64,000 bases of DNA from Chloroflexota bacterium (GTDB taxonomy: Bacteria; Chloroflexota; Anaerolineae; Aggregatilineales; UBA3940). This document shows positions 20,094-29,324 of this stretch, one piece after another. The notes below the pieces were generated by a model. That model saw only the letters and a program-made list of their open reading frames with translations. It had not been told where the DNA came from and did no database searches. The stretch's first letter is position 1. Each line of letters opens with the position of its first letter. Made by a program: the position numbers and the translations under genes. The stretch is from positions 32,710 through 96,709 of the forward strand of contig JAADYX010000094.1 of the NCBI GenBank assembly GCA_010092885.1, read 5' to 3'.

Positions 20094-21146
20094 ATGCGCT
20101 TTGCGATCGGTGTGGTATGTGTGTTCGCGGTTGGGTTGGTAGGCTGCCAGCCTGCCGCACCGCCAACCGCAGCCCCGGCAGCAGTCCCGCAACCAACCCC
20201 ACCCCCTGCCGATCCGCTCTCCCTGGCTGAAGCATTCGCGCAGGGCCGGAACGAATTTGACGCGACCCTACGTTTTCTGCAGGCAGCCGATCCCACGCTG
20301 GACGATGCCGACCTGATCCGAGCCGCCAATGCAGCTGCCTTCGACGACCCTGACCGTACCCCACTGGAAGGCGGCCTGCTGCTGACTCGCGCCGATGAGC
20401 GCGCGGTGGTCGCCTACCCAAATGGCAGGGGGCTGGTTCTCTTTGACGACGGGGCACCGCCCGTGCAGCTTACACGCTGGGCATTGGATGTGATCGCCGT
20501 ACAGGCTGTCTGGCTGCCTGATGAGGCAGGGATCAGCTATGTCACCCTGCGCGCCGATGGGGGCACAACCATCCACTACATCCTCGCGGCCCGGTCCGGA
20601 TCTGGGTGGGAGGTCCGCTGGCACAGTGATGACAACCCGGACTGGTGGTTTAATGCCCGGGATGCACGTATCGCTGTTGCCCCTGATCTTTCCCGGCTGA
20701 TCGTCACAGGGCAGGCCACCAACACCACCAACACCTTTGCCGAGTCGTTTAGCGATGTGACGCGGGATTTCACCCTACTGTGGGAGCGTGACGAGGACAG
20801 CCGCTACCAGCCTGCGCTCACTGCCAGTGCCTTTGCCAGCCGCCAGGAATGGCTGTGGCGGGTCGCCGAACCTTCGGCCTATACCACACTGGTTGAATTT
20901 ATCGAACGGCTGCGTCTCAGCGAGGTGGAAGAGGCCGCCGGGTTCACAGCCGACCCGAGTGTACTGGAGGATGCTTTGGACTTCGGGCTCGCGCTGCCGG
21001 AAAGACAGTTCATTGTGACGGCTGCTACCGAAACGCGCATTGAATTCCGGGACACACGCGGCGCATTCGTGGCAACATTCATCACGCCGCGGCGTTCCGG
21101 CGGGCCATGGCTGTTGACGGGTGTTCGCCCCTTGGGGGCCCAATGA
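20094..21146 (+). CDS. Hypothetical lipoprotein
   Basis: Lipobox FAVGLVGCQPA followed by A/P-rich linker; no family recognised. Confidence 0.7.
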   Translation: MRFAIGVVCVFAVGLVGCQPAAPPTAAPAAVPQPTPPPADPLSLAEAFAQGRNEFDATLRFLQAADPTLDDADLIRAANAAAFDDPDRTPLEGGLLLTRADERAVVAYPNGRGLVLFDDGAPPVQLTRWALDVIAVQAVWLPDEAGISYVTLRADGGTTIHYILAARSGSGWEVRWHSDDNPDWWFNARDARIAVAPDLSRLIVTGQATNTTNTFAESFSDVTRDFTLLWERDEDSRYQPALTASAFASRQEWLWRVAEPSAYTTLVEFIERLRLSEVEEAAGFTADPSVLEDALDFGLALPERQFIVTAATETRIEFRDTRGAFVATFITPRRSGGPWLLTGVRPLGAQ

Positions 21147-21814
21147 GGATCATCACCGCGGGCCAGGTGGACTATCAGCAGGCGTGGGCCTGGCAAAAGG
21201 ACCTCGCCGCGCAGCGCGCCGCCAACACGATTCAGGATACGCTGCTTGTGTTGGCGCATCCACACACCTATACCATTGGGCGCTCAGGCTCACGCGATAA
21301 CCTGCTTCTCGATAAAGCGGTCTGCCGTGAACGCGGCATCACTGTGCTGGACGTCGACCGAGGCGGCGATATCACCTACCATGGCCCGGGCCAGCTGGTG
21401 GCCTATCCTATTCTCGATTTGGGCCAGCCACAGGCGGATGGGCGTCTGCTCAAAGCCGACTATGTGGGCTATCTGCGCCGTTTGGAAGACGTACTGATCG
21501 CCACTATTGCCGCGTTTGGGCTGCATGGCTTCCGCGAGGAAGGTTACACTGGTGTGTGGACGGGCAGCCCACCGGCCAAGATCGCGGCCATTGGGGTGCG
21601 CGTCAATGCGAAAGGCATCAGTACGCACGGCATCGCCCTGAATATCGATCCGGATCTGAGCTACTTTGCCGGGATTATCCCGTGCGGCATCACCGATCGT
21701 CCTGTAACATCTATGGGGCGCCTGTTGGGGGCCGACTGCCCACCGTGGGAGGCCGTCCAGGATGTGTTCATAGAGACCTTTATCAGCATGTTTCAGCATA
21801 AGGAGCAAGGATGA
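21143..21814 (+). CDS. lipB: Lipoyl(octanoyl) transferase
   Basis: LAHPHTYTIGRSGSRDNLLL, DRGGDITYHGPGQLVAYPILDL, TGVWTGSPPAKIAAIGVRVNAKGISTHGIALNI; ATGA overlap supports start 21143. Confidence 0.95.
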   Translation: MRIITAGQVDYQQAWAWQKDLAAQRAANTIQDTLLVLAHPHTYTIGRSGSRDNLLLDKAVCRERGITVLDVDRGGDITYHGPGQLVAYPILDLGQPQADGRLLKADYVGYLRRLEDVLIATIAAFGLHGFREEGYTGVWTGSPPAKIAAIGVRVNAKGISTHGIALNIDPDLSYFAGIIPCGITDRPVTSMGRLLGADCPPWEAVQDVFIETFISMFQHKEQG

Positions 21815-22428
21815 CCGTACTGGTCCTCGTCCGCCATGGGGAAACGGATTGGAATGTCAACAGGTTGTTCCAGGGGCAGACCGATATTCCGCTCAACCAA
21901 CGCGGAAAGCAGCAGGTCTTGCGCCTGCCCGAACGGCTGGCCGAATACGATATCGACGTTGCTTTCACAAGTGATCTGATGCGCGCGGCAGATACCGCCA
22001 CCGCCGCCGTCGCTGAGATGAATGGGCTTGATCTGCATCTGGAAACGCGCCTGCGCGAGGCCCACTTCGGCATCTTTGAGGGCCTTTCCTGGGAGGAGAT
22101 CCAGCAGCGCTACCCGGAGGAGATCGAGCTGTGGATGCGCGACCGCAACAACGCGCCGCACGGGGCCGAACGCCGGGATGACTTTGCGGCGCGGGTCGAG
22201 AACTTCATGAACGAAGTGCGCTCCGAACGCCCGGAGCAAACTGTGCTGTGTGTGGCCCACGGCGGCTCATTGGGGATGATGGCCTGTATCGCTTTAGGCG
22301 TGAATACACAGTACCGGTGGCAGTTCCAGCTCAACAACGCATCCGTCTCAGAGATCACCCTCTTTGAGCACGGCGCGCTGCTAAATCTCTGGAACGATAC
22401 CCGTCACATCCGTGACCTGATCGACTGA
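21811..22428 (+). CDS. Histidine phosphatase family protein
   Basis: LVLVRHGETDWNVNRLFQGQTDIPLNQRGKQQ RHG motif; LCVAHGGSLGMM. Confidence 0.92.
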   Translation: MTVLVLVRHGETDWNVNRLFQGQTDIPLNQRGKQQVLRLPERLAEYDIDVAFTSDLMRAADTATAAVAEMNGLDLHLETRLREAHFGIFEGLSWEEIQQRYPEEIELWMRDRNNAPHGAERRDDFAARVENFMNEVRSERPEQTVLCVAHGGSLGMMACIALGVNTQYRWQFQLNNASVSEITLFEHGALLNLWNDTRHIRDLID

Positions 22429-22440
22429 GCCCAAGGCCCT

Positions 22441-23628
22441 TTACACCAACCAGAGTGATTCTTGTGGAGTGGAAAGCCACTCCGCGCCTTTTTCCGTGAC
22501 AAGTACGTTCTCTTCCAGGCCGATGTAGCCGTAGTTCTCAACAAAGACACCCAGCTCAATGGCAAAGACATTTCCGGCTTCGATTACGCCGTAGGGGGTT
22601 TGGCCGTAGCGCTCCCAGCGCGGGCCGAGTACGGTGGCTCCATCGTGAGCCATGCGCCCCACATGGTGACCAAAGGCAAACTCGTAAGCCGGATAGCCCG
22701 TATCGATCAGAGTCTGCCGGGCTGCTTCATCAATCTGCCAGCCGTGCACACCCGGCTTAAGCGCATCAAAGCCAGTCGTCAGCGCCAGTCGGGCCGCGTT
22801 GAACGCCGCGCGCACTTCTTCAGGCGCGTCATCCTCGCCTTCACGCCGGATGTACCATACGCGCTGCAAGTCCGCGCAGAAGCCGTTCTCTTTCACGCCA
22901 AAATCCATGTGGACCAGTGTGCCAGGAGTGACAGCGTAGTCGGGTGAAGGGCCCGCATGCCCTACCGGTGAGTCCGGCCCACAGGAAACGGTCGGACAGT
23001 AGTCATAGTCCCACGCGGTGCCCAACCGCTTCTCATTGATCAGGTCGTGCACAAAGGCACCGATCGCCGCTTCCGTCTGGCCAGGCTTGATCTGCGCGCC
23101 GACCTGTTCAAAGATGCCCTCGGTGGTCTTCACCGCCTGTCTGATGCGTTCCAGCTCCTGCGGGGACTTGCGACCACGAAGCGCCGAAATGATCGCCTCA
23201 GCCGAGACAAAACGTTCATCCAGTCCGGTATCCTGTAGGTAGCGGCTCAGCAGCTTCATCAGACCGTGGCTCAGACCGTCAGCGGCCACATCGTTTTCTG
23301 AGTAGTTGAGGGCAATAGTCTGCGGGTTGAGCGCCATCAGCACACGCACCAACTCATTGCGGATGCCCTCCACATAGCCGGTCACTTCCCTATAAGCGCC
23401 GAGCCGTTCAATATTCTCCCGGTCGTGCTTGCCGACTATCGCGTAATGGCTGCCTTCTCTCGTCACGATGAACGCTGACTGCCAGACCATTTCCATGCCC
23501 GCAATAAGGTCGAGGGCAGGGTCCGGGGTCAGCACGGTTTCACGCACAAATGTGAGCCACACATCGACGTTATGCTCGTCGAGGATGGCCGCCGCCTGGT
23601 CAAGCTTTTCCTGTATGATGCTGGGCAT
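22441..23628 (-). CDS. M24-family metallopeptidase (Xaa-Pro aminopeptidase-like)
   Basis: Creatinase/aminopeptidase fold: VHMDFGVKENGFCADLQR, FGHHVGRMAHDG, FAIELGVFVENYGYIGLEENVLVTEKG. Confidence 0.88.
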   Translation of the reverse strand: MPSIIQEKLDQAAAILDEHNVDVWLTFVRETVLTPDPALDLIAGMEMVWQSAFIVTREGSHYAIVGKHDRENIERLGAYREVTGYVEGIRNELVRVLMALNPQTIALNYSENDVAADGLSHGLMKLLSRYLQDTGLDERFVSAEAIISALRGRKSPQELERIRQAVKTTEGIFEQVGAQIKPGQTEAAIGAFVHDLINEKRLGTAWDYDYCPTVSCGPDSPVGHAGPSPDYAVTPGTLVHMDFGVKENGFCADLQRVWYIRREGEDDAPEEVRAAFNAARLALTTGFDALKPGVHGWQIDEAARQTLIDTGYPAYEFAFGHHVGRMAHDGATVLGPRWERYGQTPYGVIEAGNVFAIELGVFVENYGYIGLEENVLVTEKGAEWLSTPQESLWLV

Positions 23629-23637
23629 CCGGGTACC

Positions 23638-24507
23638 TCACACGTTGGGGATGATGGTCACGCGCCGCTTGTTGCCCGAGCCCACGCTCTCCGTGGAAAC
23701 CTCGTTGTGGTTGCGCAGCGCCATGTGGATAATGCGCCGTTCGTTGGGCGGCATCGGCTCCAGCGTGACGGTCCGGCCCATGCGGGTTGCCTGCCGTGCC
23801 ATCCGCTCGGCGAGTTTGCGCAGGCTGGCCTCACGACGCGCCTTGTAGCCCTCTACATCAATGATGATATCAACGCGCCGCTGCAGCTGGCGGCTGACAA
23901 TCAGCCGGGCCAAGTATTGAAGCGCCTCCAGCGTCTCACCCTTTTTTCCGATCAACGAGCCCAGATCCGCCCCGCGTACATCCAGCACCCACGGGCTCTC
24001 CGGGTCGTCGATGTTCTCAGCATCGATATGCACGTTTGCCCGGTAGCCCATGCGATCCACGATGCCGCCGATCACCTCCCGCGCGATCATGGCTTCCTCA
24101 TCGATCACACCGGTTGGCTCGGAGGCGAACGTTGCCGGGGCGGGCGATGGCATAGGGACGCCCTCCTCGACTGGTTCTTCCTCGGGTTCGGGAAGCTCAT
24201 CGAGGTCTTCTTCCTCGATCACTTCCTGATAAGCCTCAGCCGGTTCGCCGGGCTCCGGCATGTCGACCTGTTCGGGCTGCGCGGCAGGGGGTTCTGGCTC
24301 AGGGGGAGGTGTGGGCTGTCGCCGTGGTGGCCTGAGCGGCGTCAGCCGGACTTCTGCCCGGCGGCTCCCCATACCAAGAATGCCAGGGCTTCCCTCATCG
24401 ACGATTTCAACGATCACGTCGGTTCGGGAGAGCCCTAGTTGATTCAGGCCCGTCTGGATGGCCTCTTCCACACTTGGGCCACTCGCATCAATGGGTGTCA
24501 TATCCAT
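23638..24507 (-). CDS. jag: Jag/KhpB-type RNA-binding protein (Jag_N, KH, R3H)
   Basis: N-terminal SVEEAIQTGLNQLGLSRTDVIVEIVDEGSPGILGMGSR; KH 'GADLGSLIGKKGETLEALQYL'; R3H 'MPPNERRIIHMALRNHNEVSTESVGSGNKRRVTI'; next to yidC. Confidence 0.92.
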   Translation of the reverse strand: MDMTPIDASGPSVEEAIQTGLNQLGLSRTDVIVEIVDEGSPGILGMGSRRAEVRLTPLRPPRRQPTPPPEPEPPAAQPEQVDMPEPGEPAEAYQEVIEEEDLDELPEPEEEPVEEGVPMPSPAPATFASEPTGVIDEEAMIAREVIGGIVDRMGYRANVHIDAENIDDPESPWVLDVRGADLGSLIGKKGETLEALQYLARLIVSRQLQRRVDIIIDVEGYKARREASLRKLAERMARQATRMGRTVTLEPMPPNERRIIHMALRNHNEVSTESVGSGNKRRVTIIPNV

Positions 24508-24523
24508 TGGGGGTGTCCTTCAG

Positions 24524-25393
24524 TTACTTGCTCCGCGACCGGCTCTTACTCTTGCTTTTGCTCTTACTCCGGCTCCTCGATCGGCTGCTGCCCCGCCCAC
24601 GCTGTGGCTGTTCTTCTTCCTGTTGTGGTAGGCCTAAAAAGCCCGCCAAACTGAAACTGCCATCCTCCGTACCAAAGAGGTTCTGCAAACTGGCTCGCCC
24701 CAATACCGCATATTGTGCGATACCGATCACGTTGGATGTGACCCAGTAGATCGACAGACCCGCTGGGAACACCGTTGAATAGAAGCCAATCAGCAGGGGC
24801 ATCATCAGCTGGAGCGAGCGCGTCATCGCTGCCTGCTGAGGATCCGTGGAGGGCGGCGTCAGCAGCCGCTGTGAGAGGAATGTGGTCGCCACAACCAGGA
24901 TGGGCAGGATCAGCCGGTTCGGGGCAGAGAGATCCAACCCCAACACGCGGCTTTCAAGCGGCAGCAGCGAAATCGGATCCGGCAGGAAGGCCGGTACATT
25001 ATAATAAATATGCTGCGACAGATCGATGATCTGCAGCGGTGTGGCTGCCAACGACCGCGTGATCGCCTGGTACAACCCGATCAGGATGGGCAGCTGTACC
25101 AGGGTCGGCAGGCAGCCTCCCAACGGGTTGATGCCGTGCTCGCGGTACAGTTCCATGACTTGCGCCTGCATTGTTTCCGGGTCGTCTTTGTACTTCTCCC
25201 GGATTTTCTGCATCTTCGGCTGGATTTCCTGCATGCCCGTGGTGGACTTCACCTGCCGTGCGGTCAGCGGGAACAGCGCCATACGAATGAGCACCGTCAA
25301 GATGACGAGAGCGATCAGGTAGTTGTTGCCAAAGATACCGTACAGCCATATCAGAAGGTTGACCAGAGGGTCAAGGATGAGCAGGTTCCACAT
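24524..25393 (-). CDS. yidC: YidC/Oxa1 membrane protein insertase
   Basis: ALVILTVLIRMALFPLTARQVKSTTGMQEIQPKMQKIREKY, YREHGINPLGGCLPTLVQLPILIGLYQAI; RS/KS-rich C-terminal tail. Confidence 0.95.
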   Translation of the reverse strand: MWNLLILDPLVNLLIWLYGIFGNNYLIALVILTVLIRMALFPLTARQVKSTTGMQEIQPKMQKIREKYKDDPETMQAQVMELYREHGINPLGGCLPTLVQLPILIGLYQAITRSLAATPLQIIDLSQHIYYNVPAFLPDPISLLPLESRVLGLDLSAPNRLILPILVVATTFLSQRLLTPPSTDPQQAAMTRSLQLMMPLLIGFYSTVFPAGLSIYWVTSNVIGIAQYAVLGRASLQNLFGTEDGSFSLAGFLGLPQQEEEQPQRGRGSSRSRSRSKSKSKSKSRSRSK

Positions 25394-25423
25394 GAGATCT
25401 ACCTGTTTCTCTCCATAGGTGCT

Positions 25424-26629
25424 TTAACGCGGCTCAAATGCCCAGTCTTCGAGCATGGACTCGCGGTCGTAGGCGACTAGTAAATTGCTGCCCTGCTGCT
25501 GATGAGACCCAACAACGATGTTGCCAGCAAACAACACAGGCGATGTATACACAGGCATAGGCCGCACCTCTTCACCAGTTTGGAAGAACAGGAAACGCAG
25601 CTCATACACATTCTCGATGGTGGTCGGTTGGGTAACCAGATCGCCGGATGATACCTCCAGCTGGTACAGCCGGGTATCCTCTGAGGCGATGTAGATCACA
25701 CTCCCCTCCACTGTGTCACCATTCTCCTCTTCGGAAGCTAGCGCATCAACCAAAAGCGGCTGCCCCACAACCGGCCCGTCGGTCGGGAAGGTCCAGACCT
25801 CCTCCCCGGTTGTCAGGTTCAGCGCGAACACAGTGCCATCCAGATCCGCGCCGATCACCAAGTTGGCCTCTTCAGCGATGATCGGGCTGCTGAAGATCCA
25901 GTTGTCTGTTGGATATTCCCACAGGACCTCCTGCGTCTCAACATCCAGAGCATACATCAAAGTGTTAAGGCTGCCGAAGTACAGCACACCGTTATGCAGC
26001 GTGGGCGTGTTGACAATTGCTGCGATGCGGTCGGCGGAAGGTACATCTACATCCGGGAAGCGCCACAGTTCGGAGCCATCCTCGGCATCAACCGCATACA
26101 CATGCCGGTCCAGTGACGTGATGTAGAGTGTGCCGTTATCCAGAACAGGAGTGGACCAGATGCTGCGGTCAGCCGAAAAGCGCCAGACTTCCTCGCCGCT
26201 TGCCTTGTCGATGGCATAGAGCACACCGTTTACAGCCGCAGCGAATACATAGTCCTCACCGATGGTCGCGCCACCAATGAAGCGTGCGTTGTTCGTCATG
26301 AAGCTCCACAGTTCAGTACCGCGCTCCGGATCAAGCGCAAAAATGGCATTGCTGTAGTCTGTGATGACAAGCAGCCCCTCTTCAACTGCGGGGGCCGCGA
26401 AAAAGTTCTGGTTGTTACTGGGGGACTCTGGGAAGGACCACAGCTGGCGGCCCTGATCATCAACCGCATGCACCTGGCCGCGGTTGGCGACATACAGAAT
26501 CTCGTTGTGAACCGTCATGCCGGGCCAACTTCCACCCGAAAGCAGAGTCTGGCGATCACCGCCGCCGCCCAGGCAGCCCGTCAACAGGGTCAGGGCGAGT
26601 ACCAGCAGCGCGCCTTTATACAGTCGCAT
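25424..26629 (-). CDS. PQQ-binding-like beta-propeller lipoprotein (BamB-like)
   Basis: Lipobox LLTGCLGGG; repeated 'GTLYITSLDRHVYAVDAEDGSELWRFP'-type propeller repeats. Confidence 0.88.
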   Translation of the reverse strand: MRLYKGALLVLALTLLTGCLGGGGDRQTLLSGGSWPGMTVHNEILYVANRGQVHAVDDQGRQLWSFPESPSNNQNFFAAPAVEEGLLVITDYSNAIFALDPERGTELWSFMTNNARFIGGATIGEDYVFAAAVNGVLYAIDKASGEEVWRFSADRSIWSTPVLDNGTLYITSLDRHVYAVDAEDGSELWRFPDVDVPSADRIAAIVNTPTLHNGVLYFGSLNTLMYALDVETQEVLWEYPTDNWIFSSPIIAEEANLVIGADLDGTVFALNLTTGEEVWTFPTDGPVVGQPLLVDALASEEENGDTVEGSVIYIASEDTRLYQLEVSSGDLVTQPTTIENVYELRFLFFQTGEEVRPMPVYTSPVLFAGNIVVGSHQQQGSNLLVAYDRESMLEDWAFEPR

Positions 26630-26853
26630 TAGAAATGAAACTCCTCAGGGACAGGGTCGTGACCGCCCGGGTGGAGAGGATGGCAGCGCGAGATGCGCTT
26701 GACCGCCAGCCATCCGCCGCGAAGAACGCCAAAACGCTCAATCGCCTCATAGCCGTAGCGCGAACAGGTCGGGTAGAACCGGCAGGAGGGCGGCAGGGCG
26801 GGCGATATGAATTTCTGATAGAAGCGAATAATACCAAGGATAACAACCTTCAT
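26629..26853 (-). CDS. yidD: Membrane protein insertion efficiency factor YidD
   Basis: [56 protein letters not shown]. Confidence 0.95.
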   Translation of the reverse strand: MKVVILGIIRFYQKFISPALPPSCRFYPTCSRYGYEAIERFGVLRGGWLAVKRISRCHPLHPGGHDPVPEEFHF

Positions 26854-27188
26854 AACAATCCTGCTTGAGCTAACAGGTGATCGATCTCTTTTTCCAGTTC
26901 CCGGTGTGCGGCACCTACCGCACCCTGATAGCCGATCAGCACGGCGTCTGCGCTTGCAGCCTGCATCAATGGTAGACGCAGACGGATGATCGCGCGCATG
27001 CGCCGTCGCATCCGGTTGCGTGTGACGGCATTGCCGACTTTGCGCGTTACGATGAAACCAAAACGAACACGGCCCAACTGCGTTGGGGCGATTGAAAGGG
27101 TGAGCAGTCTGCCCCGCCAGCGTTTCCCTTCCCGACGCAGCCGGTCGAATGCCTCTCGGCTGCGCAGTCTATTCTCGCGGGGCAGCAT
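26850..27188 (-). CDS. rnpA: Ribonuclease P protein component
   Basis: [21 protein letters not shown]..., [25 protein letters not shown] signature. Confidence 0.95.
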   Translation of the reverse strand: MLPRENRLRSREAFDRLRREGKRWRGRLLTLSIAPTQLGRVRFGFIVTRKVGNAVTRNRMRRRMRAIIRLRLPLMQAASADAVLIGYQGAVGAAHRELEKEIDHLLAQAGLL

Positions 27189-27195
27189 CAGATTC

Positions 27196-27369
27196 TCACG
27201 AATTCCAGTTCGTCTTCTTCACGTGGTTGCGCTTGGGCGTCAGGTTGTGACGACCCTTGGCACGGCGGCGCTTGAGAACCTTTCGGCCCCCTTTTGACTT
27301 CATGCGCTTGCGGAAGCCATGCACGCGTGCACGACGACGCTTCTTAGGTTGATACGTACGCTTGGGCAT
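27196..27369 (-). CDS. rpmH: 50S ribosomal protein L34
   Basis: Translated by hand (not in ORF track, 57 aa): [57 protein letters not shown]; upstream of rnpA. Confidence 0.96.
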   Translation of the reverse strand: MPKRTYQPKKRRRARVHGFRKRMKSKGGRKVLKRRRAKGRHNLTPKRNHVKKTNWNS

Positions 27370-27448
27370 TTTGGTTTCACCTCGCTAACACAAGTGATGC
27401 CGCCCCGTAAGTGCGGGGCGGTAAGGAGTGTACAACTTGCGTTGAGAG

Positions 27449-27477
27449 ATTATAGCGCGCGCCCGGACCACGGTCAA
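27449..27477 (-). promoter_or_regulatory. Putative sigma-70-type promoter of rpmH operon
   Basis: Minus strand TTGACC (27477-27472), 17-nt spacer, consensus TATAAT (27454-27449). Confidence 0.75.
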
Positions 27478-28010
27478 AGCACGGGCCGCGCGGATACGGC
27501 CTTAAAGGTCCACACATCCCGGTTGAGCAGCAGATCGATCAGCGCTGACCGGCTGTATACTTCCGGGATGAGATCCAGGGCTGTGGCAATGTGCTTGCAG
27601 ATCAGCCGGTGGCGCGCGGCGAACGTGTAGTATCGGCAGTCACAGGCCAGAGCCTGCCGGCCCAAATCGATGATCACATCATGGCCGCGCATCGTGTAGG
27701 CCCAGCGCCGGGGTGTGCCTTCCAGCAGAACCGCCCGCTGCCGGTCGATATGATCCAGCCGGGGTTTGCCTGCCGAAAGGCGGTCATAGGCCGGATCGTG
27801 CAGCAGCAGCTCAAGCAGATCGGCGGTTGTGTAGCTGCCATACTTGGCGGCAACCAGGCCATCAAACAGGGCACGTGCGGGGACATGCCGCTTCAAGCGC
27901 CCGACCAGCTGTTTTCGGCTGAGCCCTGGCACGCGCTTCAGACCATGCCGGTCCGCGATGTAAACTAACGCTGCAATGTCAGCTTCCGTTAAGAGTCTGT
28001 CTATTATCAT
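27474..28010 (-). CDS. SWIM zinc-finger-containing hypothetical protein
   Basis: 178-aa ORF with ACDCRYYTFAARHRLICKHIATAL, matching the CxCx(n)CxH SWIM pattern; no other domain recognised. Confidence 0.7.
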   Translation of the reverse strand: MIIDRLLTEADIAALVYIADRHGLKRVPGLSRKQLVGRLKRHVPARALFDGLVAAKYGSYTTADLLELLLHDPAYDRLSAGKPRLDHIDRQRAVLLEGTPRRWAYTMRGHDVIIDLGRQALACDCRYYTFAARHRLICKHIATALDLIPEVYSRSALIDLLLNRDVWTFKAVSARPVL

Positions 28011-28074
28011 ACCATCACCTCACACATAGTATATCATAGTCTTGTGGCACGTTCTGTCACAGATTGCCCATGGG

Positions 28075-28103
28075 TTGAGTCAATACAACAACTGTTGTAT
28101 ACT
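28075..28103 (+). promoter_or_regulatory. Putative dnaN promoter with palindromic operator-like spacer
   Basis: TTGAGT (28075-28080), 17-nt spacer, TATACT (28098-28103); inverted repeat ATACAACA-AC-TGTTGTAT at 28083-28100. Confidence 0.65.
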
Positions 28104-28143
28104 CGCATCAAATTTGACCTATCTACCTAGAAAGAGTTGACCT

Positions 28144-29286
28144 ATGGGTATGCGCGTATCCTGCCTGCAGGATAATCTCGCACGGGGCCTGAACATTGTC
28201 AGCGCCGCCGTGGGCAAGCGAACATCCCTGCCCGTTCTAGAAAACATCCTTTTGACCACAGACAATGGCAGGCTTCAGCTTGCCGCGACGGATACCAGCA
28301 TGGGCATCCGGGCTTGGATCGGGGCTTCCGTCGAGGAAGACGGTGCCATAACCGTCAGTGCCCGCACCCTGCGTGACCTGGTAAACACCCTTTCCGTAGG
28401 CCGCGTGGATATGGAAGTCTCCGTGCGAACCCAATCCCTGCACCTCTCCAGCGGGGCCAGCAAAGCACAGATCAAGGGCATCGATGCGGCGGAGTTTCCG
28501 CTCATGCCGGAACCTGCTGAAGAGGACGACACCATCGCTATCCCGGCCAGCATCCTCAAAGAGTCCATCAAGATGGTGGCCTTTGCTGCGGCCCGCGACG
28601 ATACACGCCCCATCCTGACCGGCGTGCTGCTCGCCTACGAAGATGACATCCTCACGTTAGCCGCCGCCGACGGCTTCCGCCTCTCCGTGCGTGAGATACC
28701 GATCGAGACCGAGTATGGGAAGTCCTTCTCGCTTGTGGTGCCCGCCCGCGCCCTGCAGGAAGTCGAACGCGTCATCGATCCCGAGCAGGATGAGTTCGCC
28801 TACCTGTCCATTCCTGCCGACCGCCAGCAGGTCATCTTCAGCCTGACCAGTGTGGACATCGACTCACGTACCATTGACGGCGAATTCCCCGACTTCCACG
28901 CCATCATCCCGCGTGAGACGCCCACACGCACCGTGTTGGATACCGCTGACTTCCTGCGGGCCGTGACCCGCGCGGATATCTTCGCCCGCGAGGCCAACAA
29001 CATGGTCAGGCTCAGTGTAGAACCGCAGGACGGCATGGCGGGTGTAATCCGCGTGACGGCCAGTGACCAGGAGATCGGCGAGAACGAGGGCATCGTGGAT
29101 GCCTCCATTGAGGGTGACGGCATGGAGGTTGCCTTCAACGCCCGCTACCTGATGGATGTGCTGAAGGTCATCCGCCATGACAACATTCAGCTGGGCACCT
29201 CCCAGCAGGATAAGCCAGGCCTGATCAGCCCGGTGGGCGACGAGACCTACTCCCATGTCATCATGCCGATGCACATCAACCGCTGA
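28144..29286 (+). CDS. dnaN: DNA polymerase III beta sliding clamp
   Basis: NLARGLNIVSAAVGKRTSLPVLENILLTT, RPILTGVLLAYEDDILTLAAADGFRLSVRE, C-terminal YSHVIMPMHINR. Confidence 0.96.
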   Translation: MGMRVSCLQDNLARGLNIVSAAVGKRTSLPVLENILLTTDNGRLQLAATDTSMGIRAWIGASVEEDGAITVSARTLRDLVNTLSVGRVDMEVSVRTQSLHLSSGASKAQIKGIDAAEFPLMPEPAEEDDTIAIPASILKESIKMVAFAAARDDTRPILTGVLLAYEDDILTLAAADGFRLSVREIPIETEYGKSFSLVVPARALQEVERVIDPEQDEFAYLSIPADRQQVIFSLTSVDIDSRTIDGEFPDFHAIIPRETPTRTVLDTADFLRAVTRADIFAREANNMVRLSVEPQDGMAGVIRVTASDQEIGENEGIVDASIEGDGMEVAFNARYLMDVLKVIRHDNIQLGTSQQDKPGLISPVGDETYSHVIMPMHINR

Positions 29287-29294
29287 GCGGTATG

Positions 29295-29303
29295 TGGTAT
29301 AAT
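29295..29303 (+). promoter_or_regulatory. Extended -10 promoter element downstream of dnaN
   Basis: TGG-TATAAT, matching TGn-TATAAT. Confidence 0.5.
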
Positions 29304-29324
29304 CGCCGCGACACAGCAGATACG

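Noticed and set aside
24525-24600. Short repetitive DNA (gctcttactcttgcttttgctcttactccggctc) considered as CRISPR-like or tandem repeat element
   Set aside because: It encodes the SR/KS tail of YidC; no spacers or repeat-spacer periodicity.
27370-28143. DnaA-box cluster (TTATCCACA-like) expected at oriC
   Set aside because: No convincing matches found by eye; reported only as an origin-type neighbourhood, not as oriC.
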